From Acetobacteraceae bacterium (GTDB lineage Bacteria; Pseudomonadota; Alphaproteobacteria; Acetobacterales; Acetobacteraceae), in contig PLXO01000126.1 in NCBI GenBank assembly GCA_003151425.1, positions 1 to 44,513 on the forward strand: a stretch of 44,513 bases of DNA. The letters run 5' to 3'. Positions within the stretch are counted from its first letter, which is position 1. Every line of letters begins with the position of its first letter. This document shows, piece after piece, positions 19,231-28,665 of the stretch. A program made the translations under genes and the position numbers. Under the pieces are notes generated by a model. That model was not told the origin of the DNA. It saw nothing but the letters and a program-made list of their open reading frames with translations, and did no database searches.

Positions 19231-20544
19231 TCACTTCATCGCGTACGGCGAACTGGCCGGCAGCTTCAGCACCGGCGGACGTTCCGCCTGCGCCTTCGGC
19301 CAGACCACGTAGGCCTTGTCGTCGATATACTGCACGATCACCGGATAGGCGCGCTCGTTCTGGCCTTCCATCGGCTGGCCCGGGCCCTCGAACTTGACGC
19401 CGAAGCCGAGCATTGTGCCGCCGTCGGGCACGTCGGTGTCCATCGCCGCCTGGCGCAGATCGTCCGACGTGATGCCGCCGTACTTCTTGATGGCGCGCGG
19501 CAGCACGTCGGTCAGGAACAGGTAGGTGTTGGACGCGGCCATGCCGACATGCGCCGACTTGATGACGGTGTCGGGCTTGGCCTTCATGTAATCCTCGCCG
19601 ATCAGCTTGATCAGCGGCGGCAGGTCGGGTTTCAGCGAGGCCGGGTTGGATTGCCAGATCGAGATCGGATCGACGTCGAAGAAGTAGTTGGCGTCGGTGC
19701 CAGCCGTCTCCTTCAGCTTGGAATAGACGGTGTAGCCGGCACCTTGGCCGATCAGGGCATCGAAGCGCAGCCCAAGTTCGCGCGCCTGGCGCAGGAACAG
19801 GGTGATGTCCGGATTGTAGCCGGTATGGAAGATCACGTCCGGGCGGCCGCGTTTCAGCTTGGTGACCAGCGATGAAAGATCCGGCGCCGAGCTGGAGTAG
19901 CCTTCATTCATGACCACCTGGAAGCCGGCCTTCTTCGATCCCTCGGCGTTGCCCTTGGCAACATCGGTACCATACGGCCCGTCCTCATGGATGATCGCCA
20001 CGCGAAGGTCCTTGGGGTCCTTGCCGAGCTGCTCCTTCGAGTAGGCATCGACCATCGCGGTGGACGCGAGGCCCCATTGCGTGCCAAAGGGCTGTGGGCG
20101 GAACACGTATTTCAGGTTGCGCCCCTCCAGCACCGGCGAGGCAATGCAGGTGGTGATCCACATGAACTTCTTGAATTCCTCGACTCGTGCTGCAACCGGA
20201 ACGCACTCGGCCGAGGAGTAGAAGCCAAGCAGCATGTCCACCTTTTCCTGCTCGATCAGGCGGACCGCCTCGTTGATCGCGACGTCTGGCTTGCTCTGCG
20301 CGTCGGCGTAGATCGGCTGCACCTTGTAGCCGTCGATGCCGCCATGCGCGTTGAACCAGTCGATCATGATCTTGGCGCCGAGATATTGCAGCTCGGAGCC
20401 GCCGCCGGCGAACGGACCGGTCAGGTCGTAGACCACGCCGATCTTGATGACCTTGTCCTGGGCATCGGCGGTGCTGGACGTTGCAGGTGTCAGGGCAGCG
20501 ACAGACAGCCCAGCCAAAAGGCAGGCGAACACTTTCCGGAACAC
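19231..20544 (-). CDS. ABC transporter substrate-binding protein (Liv type)
   Basis: A 437-residue periplasmic binding protein with a Sec signal: MFRKVFACLLAGLSVAALTP, and cleavage expected after ADA at residue 28. The mature start DKVIKIGVVYDLTGPFAGGG is typical of Peripla_BP_6. The start is GTG 20544, supported by GGGAGG seven bases upstream. It is the first gene of the liv operon, so transcription should start in the 20545-20762 gap. It is a second, different binding protein beside the one at 10456-11670. Together they may feed one importer with two substrates; this is an inference from position only. Confidence 0.88.
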   Translation of the reverse strand: MFRKVFACLLAGLSVAALTPATSSTADAQDKVIKIGVVYDLTGPFAGGGSELQYLGAKIMIDWFNAHGGIDGYKVQPIYADAQSKPDVAINEAVRLIEQEKVDMLLGFYSSAECVPVAARVEEFKKFMWITTCIASPVLEGRNLKYVFRPQPFGTQWGLASTAMVDAYSKEQLGKDPKDLRVAIIHEDGPYGTDVAKGNAEGSKKAGFQVVMNEGYSSSAPDLSSLVTKLKRGRPDVIFHTGYNPDITLFLRQARELGLRFDALIGQGAGYTVYSKLKETAGTDANYFFDVDPISIWQSNPASLKPDLPPLIKLIGEDYMKAKPDTVIKSAHVGMAASNTYLFLTDVLPRAIKKYGGITSDDLRQAAMDTDVPDGGTMLGFGVKFEGPGQPMEGQNERAYPVIVQYIDDKAYVVWPKAQAERPPVLKLPASSPYAMK

Positions 20545-20762
20545 TCCAACCTCCCTGGTTGATTTTCATTAACGATAGTCCGGCCGGTGAGTTTACGCAG
20601 CCGTAGCGTCCGGGTTCAAGGGATATTTGACTAATGGGGGCATTCGATCGATGGGGATATTCATCGACCTGTCGCCCACCGTTCCTATTGCCTGGCGCGC
20701 CGGAAACCCTACCTGTTCGGACTGATGCGCCGCGGCGGGCGCGTCCTGGAGGGGTCGACGCG
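20545..20762. promoter_or_regulatory. Divergent promoter region between liv operon and RND pump
   Basis: These 218 bases separate two divergently transcribed operons and must hold the promoters of at least one. The stretch next to the liv operon (20565-20580, ATTTTCATTAACGATAG) is AT-richer than its surroundings, as expected near a start site. No operator palindrome or convincing -35/-10 pair was recognised, and no regulator gene adjoins. Confidence 0.35.
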
Positions 20763-21920
20763 ATGCGCCTATGCCTGCTGGGTGTGCTCCTGACCATGTG
20801 GTCGGGTCTGGGGCTAACCGCGGTCCACGCCCAGGCACCTGGGGGACCACCATCGGTCGGTGTGGTTCGGGTGCAGAAGCAGCCGATCACCGAGACCTCG
20901 GAATTCGTCGGCCGTATCCAGGCGACCGACCGGGTCAATCTGCTCGCCCGCGTCACCGCTTTCCTGGAGGAGCGGCATTTCACCGAGGGCGCCGAGGTGA
21001 AAAAGGGCGACCTGCTCTATGTGCTGGAGCAGCCGCCGTTCCAGGCCGACCTTGAGGCGAAGAAGGCGGCGGTGCAGCAGATGCAGGCGCAGTTGCAAAA
21101 CGCCACGATCGGCCTCAATCGCGCGGCGAGCCTGCTGCACACGCCGGCGGGCCAGCAATCCACGGTGGACGACACGCGCGCCACCATGCTGTCGGATGCC
21201 GCCCAGGTGCTGGCCGCGCAGGCGCAGCAGAAGCAGTCGGAGATCAACCTCGGCTATACCGAGATCCACGCGCCGATCAGCGGCAAGATCGGCCGTACCA
21301 CGGTGACCGTCGGCAACGTTGTTTCGCCGAGTTCCGGCACGCTGGCGAGCATCGTCAGCCAGGATCCGATGTATGTGGTCTTTCCGGTCGCGGTGCGGGT
21401 GATGGTGGACCTGCGGCACCGCACCGCCGACAAGGGCGGGTTTCGCGCGGTGCTGATCCGCGTCCGCCTGCCCGACGGGACTTTGTATGACCAGAAGGGC
21501 GCGCTCGACTTCGAGGACAACACCGTCGCGCCCACCACCGACACCGTCATCCTGCGCGGCTCGATCGCCAACCCGCCGCTCGGCCACGACGCGTCGGGCG
21601 GCTTCACCGAACGTGAGCTGGTCGATGGCGAGTTCGTCACCGTGCTGCTGGAGGGTGCGGAGCCGGTGGAACTACTGTCGGTGCCGCGCGCGGCGGTGCT
21701 GTCCGACCAGCAGGGCGATTATGTCTACACCGTCGGCGCCGACAACAAGGTGCAGCAGACGCGCGTGCAGCTTGGCCAGTCGACGCCGGTTATGGCCGCG
21801 GTGCTCAGCGGCCTGACCGAGGGGCAGATGGTCGTGCTGGACGGCATTCAGCGCGTGCGGCCGGGCCTCGTGGTGACCCCCGGGCCGGCCAGCCCGCCGC
21901 TCGCTGACACCAAGCCATGA
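20763..21920 (+). CDS. RND efflux periplasmic adaptor (membrane fusion protein)
   Basis: A 385-residue HlyD/AcrA-family adaptor. Residues 1-23 form a Sec signal ending VHA before Gln, with no lipobox Cys. The lipoyl-type half motifs flank a helical hairpin rich in Gln/Ala ([14 protein letters not shown] and [20 protein letters not shown]), followed by [18 protein letters not shown]. Beta-barrel and membrane-proximal domains follow. GGAGGGG lies eight bases before ATG 20763. It would link the inner-membrane pump to an outer-membrane channel, which is not encoded nearby. Confidence 0.9.
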   Translation: MRLCLLGVLLTMWSGLGLTAVHAQAPGGPPSVGVVRVQKQPITETSEFVGRIQATDRVNLLARVTAFLEERHFTEGAEVKKGDLLYVLEQPPFQADLEAKKAAVQQMQAQLQNATIGLNRAASLLHTPAGQQSTVDDTRATMLSDAAQVLAAQAQQKQSEINLGYTEIHAPISGKIGRTTVTVGNVVSPSSGTLASIVSQDPMYVVFPVAVRVMVDLRHRTADKGGFRAVLIRVRLPDGTLYDQKGALDFEDNTVAPTTDTVILRGSIANPPLGHDASGGFTERELVDGEFVTVLLEGAEPVELLSVPRAAVLSDQQGDYVYTVGADNKVQQTRVQLGQSTPVMAAVLSGLTEGQMVVLDGIQRVRPGLVVTPGPASPPLADTKP

Positions 21921-21924
21921 ACCG

Positions 21925-24900
21925 ATGATTTCCGCCGTCTTCATTCGCCGGCCGCGGCTGGCGATTGTCATCGCGATTGTCATTACGCTCGCGGGCGCAT
22001 TGTCGATGCTGCGCATCCCGGTGGCACAGCTTCCCGACATCGTGCCGCCGCAGGTGACGGTCACTGCCAACTACCCCGGCGCTTCGGCGCAGGTGGTGGA
22101 GAATGCCGTCGCGCAGCCGCTGGAGGCGAAGGTCGTCGGCGTCGACAAGGCGATCTACATGAAGTCGAACAGCGGCAATGACGGCAGCTACTCGCTGACC
22201 GTCAGTTTCGCCCTCGGCTCGGATCCCGACATCGACACCGTCAACGTCAACAATCGGGTGCAGACCGCCTTGTCGCAATTGCCGGCGGAGGTGCAGCAGG
22301 AGGGGCTGACGGTTCAGAAGAAATCGTCCTCCATCCTGCAGTTCGTGGCGTTCTATGGCGACGATCCGAAGATGGATCCGTTGTTCATCACCAACTACGT
22401 GCTGATCAACGTGCTGGACGAGCTGTCGCGCACGCCCGGTGTCGGTCAGGCGAATCTGTTCAGCAAGCTGAACTACTCGATGCGCATCTGGTTCGATACC
22501 AATCGCCTGGTGAGCCTGAGCCTGACACCCGGCGACATCATCGCGGCGATCAACGCGCAGAACGTCGTGGCTCCCGTCGGTCGGATCGGCGCGCGGCCGA
22601 TCGGCAACGATCAGCAGTTCCAGTTCAACTTGCAGACCACGGGACGGCTCGTCACGCCGGCGGAATTTGGCGCCATCGTCATCCGCGCCAATCCGGATGG
22701 GTCGGTGCTGCGGCTACGCGAGGTGGCCCGGATCGAGCTCGGCGCGCAGAACATGGACAGCGAGGCGCGGCTGAACGGCAGGCCGGCGGTGCCGATCGGC
22801 ATCTACCTGGCGCCCGGCGCCAATGCGGTGCAGGCGGCGACTGCGGTGACGCAAACGCTTGATCGGGTGCAATCGCGGTTTCCGGCGGGCCTGCATGCCA
22901 GGGTGATGTACGATTCCACCACGTTCGTCAGCGATACGATCCACGACGTGATCAAGACCCTGGGCATCGCGTTCATCCTGGTGGTGATCGTGGTCTACCT
23001 GTTCCTGGGCAACGTGCGCGCCACCATCATCCCGACGGTCGCGGTTCCGGTCAGCCTGATCGGCGCCTTCGCCGTGCTGCTATCGCTCGGCTATTCGGCC
23101 AACACCATCTCCCTGCTCGCCATGGTGCTGGCGATCGGCATCGTCGTCGATGATGCGATCGTCGTGGTGGAGAATGTCGAGCGGGTGATGGAGGAGCACC
23201 CGGACCTGTCCCCGGTCGAGGCAACGTTGGAGGCGATGCGCCAGATCACCGGCCCGATCATCGCCATTACGCTGGTGCTGTTGTCGGTATTCGTCCCGGT
23301 CGGATTCATTCCGGGCCTGTCGGGCACGCTGTTCCGCCAGTTCGCCGTGACGATCAGCGCGGCGATGCTGATCTCGGCGATCAACGCGCTGTCGCTGTCG
23401 CCGGCGCTGTGCGCAGTGTTCCTGCGCCATGTCGGCAAGCGGCACGGGCCGATGGGTCGGGTGCTCAACGGCATTGACCACGTGCGAAACGGTTATGCCC
23501 GCGTGGTGCAGCGCCTGGTGCGCGCCGCGGCACTGTCGCTGCTGGCGATCGCCGCATGCGGCGCCGGGGCGTTCTATCTGTCGATCCACACGCCGACGGG
23601 GTTTCTGCCGGAAGAGGATCAGGGCGCATTCTTCATCGCCGCGCAATTGCCCGACGGGGCCTCGGTCGCGCGCTCCGCTGCGGTCGCCACCCAGGTGGAA
23701 ACGCTGCTGCACGCGATGCCGCAGGTGCAAGACACGCTGGCGATCGTTGGTTTCTCGCTGCTGGATGGCGTGTACGAGCCGAACGCGGCATTCATGGTGG
23801 CGCGGCTGACGCCGTTCGCCGATCGTGTGGGCGCGGCCAACGAGGTGCGGGCGCTGGTGGCGCGCACGTTCGGGGCGGTGCAGCAGATCCGCTCGGCGGT
23901 GATCTTCCCGTTCAACCTGCCGCCGATCATCGGCCTGGGCACCGGCGGCGGGTTCGAGTACCAACTTGAGGCGTTGCAGGGCCAGGATCCCACCGACAAC
24001 GGCGCGGTGATGCGCGGGTTGCTGGCGGCGGCGAACCAGGACAAGCGGCTGACGCGGGTGTTCTCCACCTTCACCGCGGCGAATCCGTCACTGTTTCTCG
24101 ACATTGACCGCGACAAGGCTCAGGCGCTGGGGCTATCGATCAGCGACGTGTTCACCACGCTGCAGGCAACGCTCGGCGGCATCTACGTCAATGATTTCAA
24201 CCAGTATGGCCGCACCTGGCAGGTGAACATCGAGGGCGAGTCGGCGGACCGCGCGGACATGCCGGCGATCTGGCGCATCTTCGTGCGCAACCGTACCGGC
24301 CAGATGGTGCCGCTGCGGGCAATCGCCTCGTTGCGGATCGTCACCGGTCCACAGGTGATCACGCGTTACAACAATTATCGTTCGATCACCATCGATGGCG
24401 GCCCGGCGCCGGGCGTGTCGTCGGGCACGGCGCTCGCGACGATGGAAGATGTTTCGGCGCGCACGCTGCCGCCGGGCTACGGGTACGAATGGACCGGCAC
24501 GGCGTATCAGGAGGAGCTGGCGGCGGGCCGGACCGGGCTGATCTTGGGACTGGCGGTACTGTTCGCCTATCTGTTCCTGGTCGGGCTGTACGAAAGCTGG
24601 ACCATTCCGGTGCCGGTGCTGCTGTCGGTGATCGTCGGCGTGCTGGGCGCCTTCATCGGCATTCATCTCGCCGGGCTATCGGTGGATTTGTACGCACAGA
24701 TCGGCCTGTTGGTGCTGGTCGCGCTGGCGGCGAAGAACGGCATCCTGATCGTCGAGTTCGCCAAGGAGCAGCGTGAGGCGGGCCTGCCGATCCTCGAAGC
24801 AGCGGTGCTGGGCGCGCGCATGCGGTTTCGCGCGGTGATGATGACCTCGGTGGCATTCATTCTGGGGCTGGTGCCGCTGGTCACCGCACAGGGCGCGGCG

Positions 24901-25050
24901 CAGCTCAGCCGGCGGGGCATTGGGACGGCGGTGTTCGCCGGGATGATCCTGGCGAGCTCGATCGGGATATTCCTGATCCCGATGCTGTACGTAACGTTCC
25001 AATCGATGCGCGAACGGGTGAAGTCGCGCTTCGGGGGACGACGCGACTAG
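21925..25050 (+). CDS. RND multidrug efflux pump (HAE1/AcrB type)
   Basis: A 1041-residue inner-membrane transporter starting four bases after the adaptor stop. The N-terminus [19 protein letters not shown] is the first helix. The proton-relay pair Asp409-Asp410 ([17 protein letters not shown]) and the Lys of [13 protein letters not shown] are present, so the pump should be proton driven. The FxGF-like segment [12 protein letters not shown] opens the second periplasmic half. Length is normal. The last four bases overlap the tail of the damaged coiled-coil gene on the other strand (CTAG shared). No TolC-like channel or TetR repressor adjoins, so it likely borrows a channel encoded elsewhere. 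Confidence 0.92.
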   Translation: MISAVFIRRPRLAIVIAIVITLAGALSMLRIPVAQLPDIVPPQVTVTANYPGASAQVVENAVAQPLEAKVVGVDKAIYMKSNSGNDGSYSLTVSFALGSDPDIDTVNVNNRVQTALSQLPAEVQQEGLTVQKKSSSILQFVAFYGDDPKMDPLFITNYVLINVLDELSRTPGVGQANLFSKLNYSMRIWFDTNRLVSLSLTPGDIIAAINAQNVVAPVGRIGARPIGNDQQFQFNLQTTGRLVTPAEFGAIVIRANPDGSVLRLREVARIELGAQNMDSEARLNGRPAVPIGIYLAPGANAVQAATAVTQTLDRVQSRFPAGLHARVMYDSTTFVSDTIHDVIKTLGIAFILVVIVVYLFLGNVRATIIPTVAVPVSLIGAFAVLLSLGYSANTISLLAMVLAIGIVVDDAIVVVENVERVMEEHPDLSPVEATLEAMRQITGPIIAITLVLLSVFVPVGFIPGLSGTLFRQFAVTISAAMLISAINALSLSPALCAVFLRHVGKRHGPMGRVLNGIDHVRNGYARVVQRLVRAAALSLLAIAACGAGAFYLSIHTPTGFLPEEDQGAFFIAAQLPDGASVARSAAVATQVETLLHAMPQVQDTLAIVGFSLLDGVYEPNAAFMVARLTPFADRVGAANEVRALVARTFGAVQQIRSAVIFPFNLPPIIGLGTGGGFEYQLEALQGQDPTDNGAVMRGLLAAANQDKRLTRVFSTFTAANPSLFLDIDRDKAQALGLSISDVFTTLQATLGGIYVNDFNQYGRTWQVNIEGESADRADMPAIWRIFVRNRTGQMVPLRAIASLRIVTGPQVITRYNNYRSITIDGGPAPGVSSGTALATMEDVSARTLPPGYGYEWTGTAYQEELAAGRTGLILGLAVLFAYLFLVGLYESWTIPVPVLLSVIVGVLGAFIGIHLAGLSVDLYAQIGLLVLVALAAKNGILIVEFAKEQREAGLPILEAAVLGARMRFRAVMMTSVAFILGLVPLVTAQGAAQLSRRGIGTAVFAGMILASSIGIFLIPMLYVTFQSMRERVKSRFGGRRD

Positions 25051-25471
25051 GTGGCCGGCGGCAGATGCAGGTGGTGCTCGATCCGGCGCACGCGGTCTTC
25101 GAGCTGGCTGAACAGGATTCCGCGGCCCATCATGGAGGGATGGTAATCGGTGAGGGTCTGACGCAGCGTGGCCTGGCCATGCGCCAGATCGCCGAGCAGG
25201 CGCGTGTGGTCGTGCAGGATCACGGTGTGATCATTCAGGACGCGGGTATGGCCCCAAGGATCCGCGTGTGCTGGATCAGCGCGCTGGACTGCTCGTCCAG
25301 CACACGCGCCTGGGCGTCGAGGATGTTCGAGTGTCCATCAAGGACCCGTGTGTGCCCGTTAAGGACCTGCGTGTGTTCGTTCAGGACCTGCGTCTGCACG
25401 TGCAGGGTCTCGGCCACCCGGGTTGGCAGCTGATAGACCGCGGCGATGTCGATGCCGTTGCCGACACTCAC
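25047..25471 (-). pseudogene. Tandem-heptad coiled-coil protein, frameshifted
   Basis: Reading down the minus strand, the protein shows ten back-to-back heptads of the type HT-x-[VI]-L-x-x (HTQVLNE, HTRVLDG, HSNILDA, QARVLDE and so on). The first frame then stops at 25235. In the neighbouring frame the same pattern resumes at once (HTRVLND, HTVILHD, HTRLLGD) and ends with ILFSQLEDRVRRIEHHLHLP and a TAG at 25047. Adding one base to the C4 run at 25252-25255 joins both parts and keeps the heptad register, giving about 141 residues from GTG 25471, which has AGGAG upstream. It looks like a cytosolic coiled-coil protein of unknown role. The break may be a real mutation, phase variation or a sequencing error. 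Confidence 0.65.
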
Positions 25472-25643
25472 GCCGACGCGCTCCTGTCTGCCGTGGATAC
25501 TATTCGGCGGCGGTTGTGCAGGCAACACGTCTATCTACGTTCCCTCTGGTGAGAAGCTCAACGGTTTCACGTGCCCTACGGCTTTCGTGGATGGGTGTGT
25601 GCTTCCGCAGTAGAACCCCGCGCCGGGGAATTAGAGCACAATA

Positions 25644-25661
25644 GGCCCTCGCAAGAGGGCC
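25644..25661 (-). terminator. Hairpin terminator candidate for the split membrane gene
   Basis: GGCCCTCGCAAGAGGGCC forms a 7-bp perfect stem with a tetraloop, 26 bases after the native stop (25688) of the disrupted membrane gene. On the minus strand it is followed by a T-rich but interrupted tract. Position and symmetry fit an intrinsic terminator of that gene. Confidence 0.5.
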
Positions 25662-25696
25662 ATGTGTGTCTCGTCTGCCATGGTGATTCAGATATA

Positions 25697-25704
25697 AGGT
25701 TTGG
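25697..25704. repeat. Left 8-bp target-site duplication of the IS66 element
   Basis: AGGTTTGG directly abuts the left inverted repeat. The identical octamer stands at 27323-27330. An 8-bp duplication is the IS66 family norm. Confidence 0.9.
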
Positions 25705-25719
25705 GTAACAGCCCAGGTA
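25705..25719. repeat. Left terminal inverted repeat of the IS66 element
   Basis: GTAACAGCCCAGGTA, an exact inverse match to 27308-27322; similarity stops after base 15. Confidence 0.9.
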
Positions 25720-25732
25720 TCGCGGGATGCGA

Positions 25733-27179
25733 TCAATGCACCCGCAGGTGTGTGATCATCCGCGCTGGGTCGCCGGTCAAGGTTTGGAGGATATTCCAAC
25801 CCTGCTTTCTCGCCGTTGAGAGAACTGACCGGATCACGGCGAAGTCCTTGGCTCCCTCCTCGGAGCGGAACCCGCCAGAGATTTTCTGGCGCAGCTTCAT
25901 CATTCGCCCGTCCTGCTCCGCGATGTTGTTGGTGAAGGGGACGGTGGGATCGGTGAGAAAGCGCAGCACGTCCTGCCGACGCGTGCTGAGACGCAGCAGC
26001 AGATTATGGCCCACTCGTCGCGGCGGCCGGCCGCGGCGCCGGGTTTTCGCCAACGCGGGTTGTGCATCGTGGAATGCCAGGCCCTGCGCAACGATGGCAT
26101 CGTAACGCCGCTCGATCAGTGCGATCAGACCGGGCTTGAGTGGCACATCTCGTTCCCGCGCGAGGTTTGTCAGATGGCAGGCGAGGCGCAACAGGCGCTG
26201 CATCTTGCCGGCCCAGTCTTCTTTCTCGATCTCGATCAGCGCCTTCAATTCGCGCAGGTGGTGCGCGTTGCACAACGCGTGCAGCACACCCTTCATGGTG
26301 TAGTACGGCTTCCAGTGATCGTGCACGACAATGCCGGCGACCTTCGCCAACAGCTCGCCCCGCGGAGCCTGCCCCTGCGAAGGCGGGGGCCGCCACGCGG
26401 TAGCAAGTGAGCCAGATGGTGGAGGCGATGTGCAGCCACTGGGTCTTGCCACTGATACGGAAGCCGGTCTCGTCCATATGCTTGACTGCTGCCGCGGCCA
26501 CGTGGTCGCGCACGGTCTCGGCAAAACCTTTGAAGCGCTGGGCACAGTCCTGACTGATCCGGGCGATGGTCGCCGTGACCAGAGGCACGCCGAAGAGGTC
26601 GGCCATCAAGGCGGCCAGACGCTTCTCGGGGAGCAACTGATAGTGCAGCAGATACAGCACGAAGGCGCTGATCCGCTGGCCGTATTGCACCGGGGCGCTC
26701 ACCCCGTCGGGGAAGGCCGCCCGTGTCTGTGCGCCGCAGGCTGCGCAGCGGCAGCCGTGCGCACGGTGTTCAGTGACTATCAGCGGCGTCGGTTCCGGGA
26801 GATCGAGCACCTGTCGCGCGACATGACCGGTCGCCATGGCCACGGTCAGCGGCTCGTCGCACGCTGTGCAGGCCGGCGGGTAATGATCGATGATGACATC
26901 GGGGGTTTCGGTTCGACGCAAGGTCTCGCCCGGGTGACCCTTCTGCCCCCCGGTCTTCTTGCCGGTCGGTTCACGCAGGCTGCTGATGCGGGTCGGCTTC
27001 TTCAGCCCGTCGCTTGATGGCGGCTTGCCGCTGTTACTGCTGTTCAGTCCAAGCCGACGCTCCAATTCGGCAATGCGCGCCTGCAACGCTGTCATCTCAG
27101 CCGTATGACGAGCCTCTTGCGCCAGCAGAAGCGCAATAACCTCGTCCTTCGAGAGTTGGTTGAGGGTTGCAGGATCCAT
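25733..27179 (-). pseudogene. IS66-family transposase TnpC, interrupted
   Basis: From ATG 27179 (MDPATLNQLSKDEVIALL) the protein has the usual leucine-rich N-terminal coil (ALQARIAELERRLGLNSSNS), a Cys-rich zinc-binding region (CTACDEP and GCRCAACG) and the first catalytic Asp (KHMDETGF). It continues to WLTCYRVAA, where an inserted palindrome of 3n+1 bases shifts the frame. In the next frame it resumes with RGELLAKVAGIVVHDHWKPY (second Asp) and runs to the normal end, with the catalytic Glu in NNIAEQDGR and the TGA at 25733. No other stop was seen, so the frameshift is the only clear lesion. The intact protein would have about 475 residues. Confidence 0.9.
26363..26392. repeat. Short palindrome inserted in the IS66 transposase
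   Basis: The core GCCCCTGCGAAGGCGGGGGC is a near-perfect hairpin of the kind seen in dispersed REP-like elements. It lies where aligned IS66 proteins run straight from YRV to RG-x-LLA. It shifts the reading frame by one, consistent with an insertion of about 25-28 bases. Exact ends are uncertain because the flanks are also GC-rich. Confidence 0.7.
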
Positions 27180-27307
27180 CGAATCCTTGAATCGACACCC
27201 CCACCCATTGTCAAACAAAATCTGGGCCGGACTCGCTGCCGAGCCACTAAATCTGTGGCGCTCAACCCTCCCGTCTCAGCCGGCGGGAACGGTGGGCGTG
27301 GATGGCC

Positions 27308-27322
27308 TACCTGGGCTGTTAC
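27308..27322. repeat. Right terminal inverted repeat of the IS66 element
   Basis: TACCTGGGCTGTTAC, the exact reverse complement of the left end at 25705-25719. Confidence 0.9.
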
Positions 27323-27330
27323 AGGTTTGG
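27323..27330. repeat. Right 8-bp target-site duplication of the IS66 element
   Basis: AGGTTTGG, identical to 25697-25704. It covers codons for residues 203-205 of the split membrane protein. Confidence 0.9.
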
Positions 27331-27597
27331 GCAATCTAATACCATGGTTCTTCGCGATCTCATCAATTTTCGTGATCACCGCCTCGTAATCAGAGCGCGA
27401 GTTCACTAAGGCCCACTGGCCGATAAGGCCCTTACGGTCCGTCTCGGTGATGACGGGATCAATGGCCATCATTCGCCGCTCAAGTGTCGCACTTGCTTCA
27501 AGCTCGACATAAGTACTAGTTAGGCTCGCAACGCCGTTTATGGCTACGACCACACACACGATCACCATTAAGCGCTTATAACCGCGAATGGATCTAC
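27331..27597 (-). pseudogene. 3' fragment of the split membrane-protein gene
   Basis: This stretch encodes residues 114-203 of the reconstructed protein. It holds the third hydrophobic helix (LMVIVCVVVAINGVASL) and the charged tail ASATLERRMMAIDPVITETD, then KIDEIAKNHGIRL. With no start of its own except an internal ATG at the helix, it would yield only a truncated product. At its end the frame now runs through the IS66 terminus for about 70 unrelated residues before a stop at 27092. Confidence 0.8.
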
Positions 27598-27600
27598 GTA

Positions 27601-27611
27601 GAGGCTGACCC
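27601..27611. repeat. Left inverted repeat of the IS5-family element
   Basis: GAGGCTGACCC, matching the inward reading of the right end at 9 of 11 bases. Confidence 0.75.
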
Positions 27612-27768
27612 AGAATGTTTCCGCAATGTAAATCTGTGTCTTTTCAACCTTCTAGCGGTTTTGATCCCACCTCTCTGTTCGCAGAACGACAACGATCATA
27701 AATCGGGGTTGCGTGACTCCAGCGGCTACGATTCTCTCGGGTTTGCGAAGACACCGAGGAGTCAGATC

Positions 27769-28593
27769 ATGGCCTGGACTGGAATCACGCGCGCCCAATA
27801 TCGGCGCGACGGGTTGCGCTATGCAAGCGATCCCACCGACGAGGAGTGGGCGTTGATCGAACCGCATCTGCCGCCGCCGGCCGGCCGTGGGCGGACGCGC
27901 GAGACCAGCCTGCGAGATGCTGTCAATGCCATCTACTACATTGCCCAATCGGGCTGCCAGTGGCGCATGCTGCCAAAGGATTTCCCGCCGTACTCGACGG
28001 TGCAGCGGTATTTTTATGATTGGCGCAACCGTGGGATATGGCAGACCATCAACCACGTACTGCTGATGGAGGTGCGTGAAGCCGCCGGCCGTGAAGCCAG
28101 CCCCACTGCGGGCGTGATCGACAGCCAGTCGGTCAAGACGACCGAATCTGGCGGGCCGCGAGGTTATGACGCTGGCAAGAAGATCAACGGCCGCAAACGG
28201 CATATCCTCACCGACACTATTGGCCTGCCGGTCGGGATGATTGTGCATCCGGCGGATGTTCAGGATCGGGACGGCGCACCCGGCCTGCTGGCGCGTGTAC
28301 GCAGTTCATTTCCCTGGCTGCGCCACGTGTTCGCCGACGGGGGTTACGCCGGTGAAAAGCTGCAGGATGCCCTCGAAAATCTCGGTGATTGGACGATCGA
28401 GATCGTCAAACGGTCGGACGTTGCCAAGGGTTTTGTTCTGCTGCCCCGTCGTTGGGTGGTCGAACGCACCTTCGCCTGGCTGAACCGCAACCGACGCTTG
28501 GCCAAGGATGTGGAAGCAACTATCGAGAGTGCCGTGACCTGGCTCTATATTGCCAGCGTTAAGCTGATGTCCCGCCGTCTGGCCGCCACCTGA
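27769..28593 (+). CDS. IS5-family DDE transposase
   Basis: A 274-residue transposase. The N-terminal DUF4096-like domain (LRYASDPTDEEWALIEPHLP, SGCQWRMLPKDFPPYSTVQR) is followed by the DDE core: Asp in GVIDSQSVKT, second Asp in VFADGGYAGEK, and Glu in VVERTFAWLNRNRRL, the Y-2-R-3-E-6-R-like block of IS5. The start ATG 27769 has GAGGA nine bases upstream; the frame is open earlier but without a ribosome site. All catalytic residues are present and no break is seen, so it is probably functional. Confidence 0.93.
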   Translation: MAWTGITRAQYRRDGLRYASDPTDEEWALIEPHLPPPAGRGRTRETSLRDAVNAIYYIAQSGCQWRMLPKDFPPYSTVQRYFYDWRNRGIWQTINHVLLMEVREAAGREASPTAGVIDSQSVKTTESGGPRGYDAGKKINGRKRHILTDTIGLPVGMIVHPADVQDRDGAPGLLARVRSSFPWLRHVFADGGYAGEKLQDALENLGDWTIEIVKRSDVAKGFVLLPRRWVVERTFAWLNRNRRLAKDVEATIESAVTWLYIASVKLMSRRLAAT

Positions 28594-28654
28594 ACGCCGC
28601 CGTGAAACCAGATTCACACACGAAATCAAGGCGGTCGCGTTGCTGGGGCGATTC

Positions 28655-28665
28655 GAGTCAGACTC
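28655..28665. repeat. Right inverted repeat of the IS5-family element
   Basis: GAGTCAGACTC on the plus strand, itself palindromic. It is followed by GTA, matching the trinucleotide before the left end. Confidence 0.75.

Larger units (their letters stand above)
25705..27322 (-). mobile_element. IS66-family insertion sequence, 1618 bp
   Basis: The element is bounded by 15-bp perfect terminal inverted repeats, GTAACAGCCCAGGTA at the left and its reverse complement at 27308-27322. Perfect 8-bp direct repeats flank both ends. The only gene inside is a tnpC-type transposase on the minus strand; no tnpA or tnpB is present, as in the single-gene ISBst12-like branch. It inserted within the last codons of the membrane-protein gene. 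The transposase is broken by a small palindrome, so this copy cannot supply its own enzyme, yet its ends are intact and could be moved in trans. Confidence 0.93.
27601..28665 (+). mobile_element. IS5-family insertion sequence, 1065 bp
   Basis: Ends were set by three agreeing signs. The imperfect inverted repeats GAGGCTGACCC at 27601 and GAGTCTGACTC read inward from 28665 match at 9 of 11 positions, with scattered matches further in. A GTA trinucleotide stands directly outside both ends (27598-27600 and 28666-28668). Removing the element plus one GTA restores the host reading frame. Length and a single transposase gene fit the IS5 family. The transposase appears intact, so this copy may be active. 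Confidence 0.85.

Noticed and set aside
25500..25799. 99-codon minus-strand frame in the gap before the IS66 element
   Set aside because: It crosses the IS end, a hairpin and the coiled-coil start, with no ribosome site or motif.
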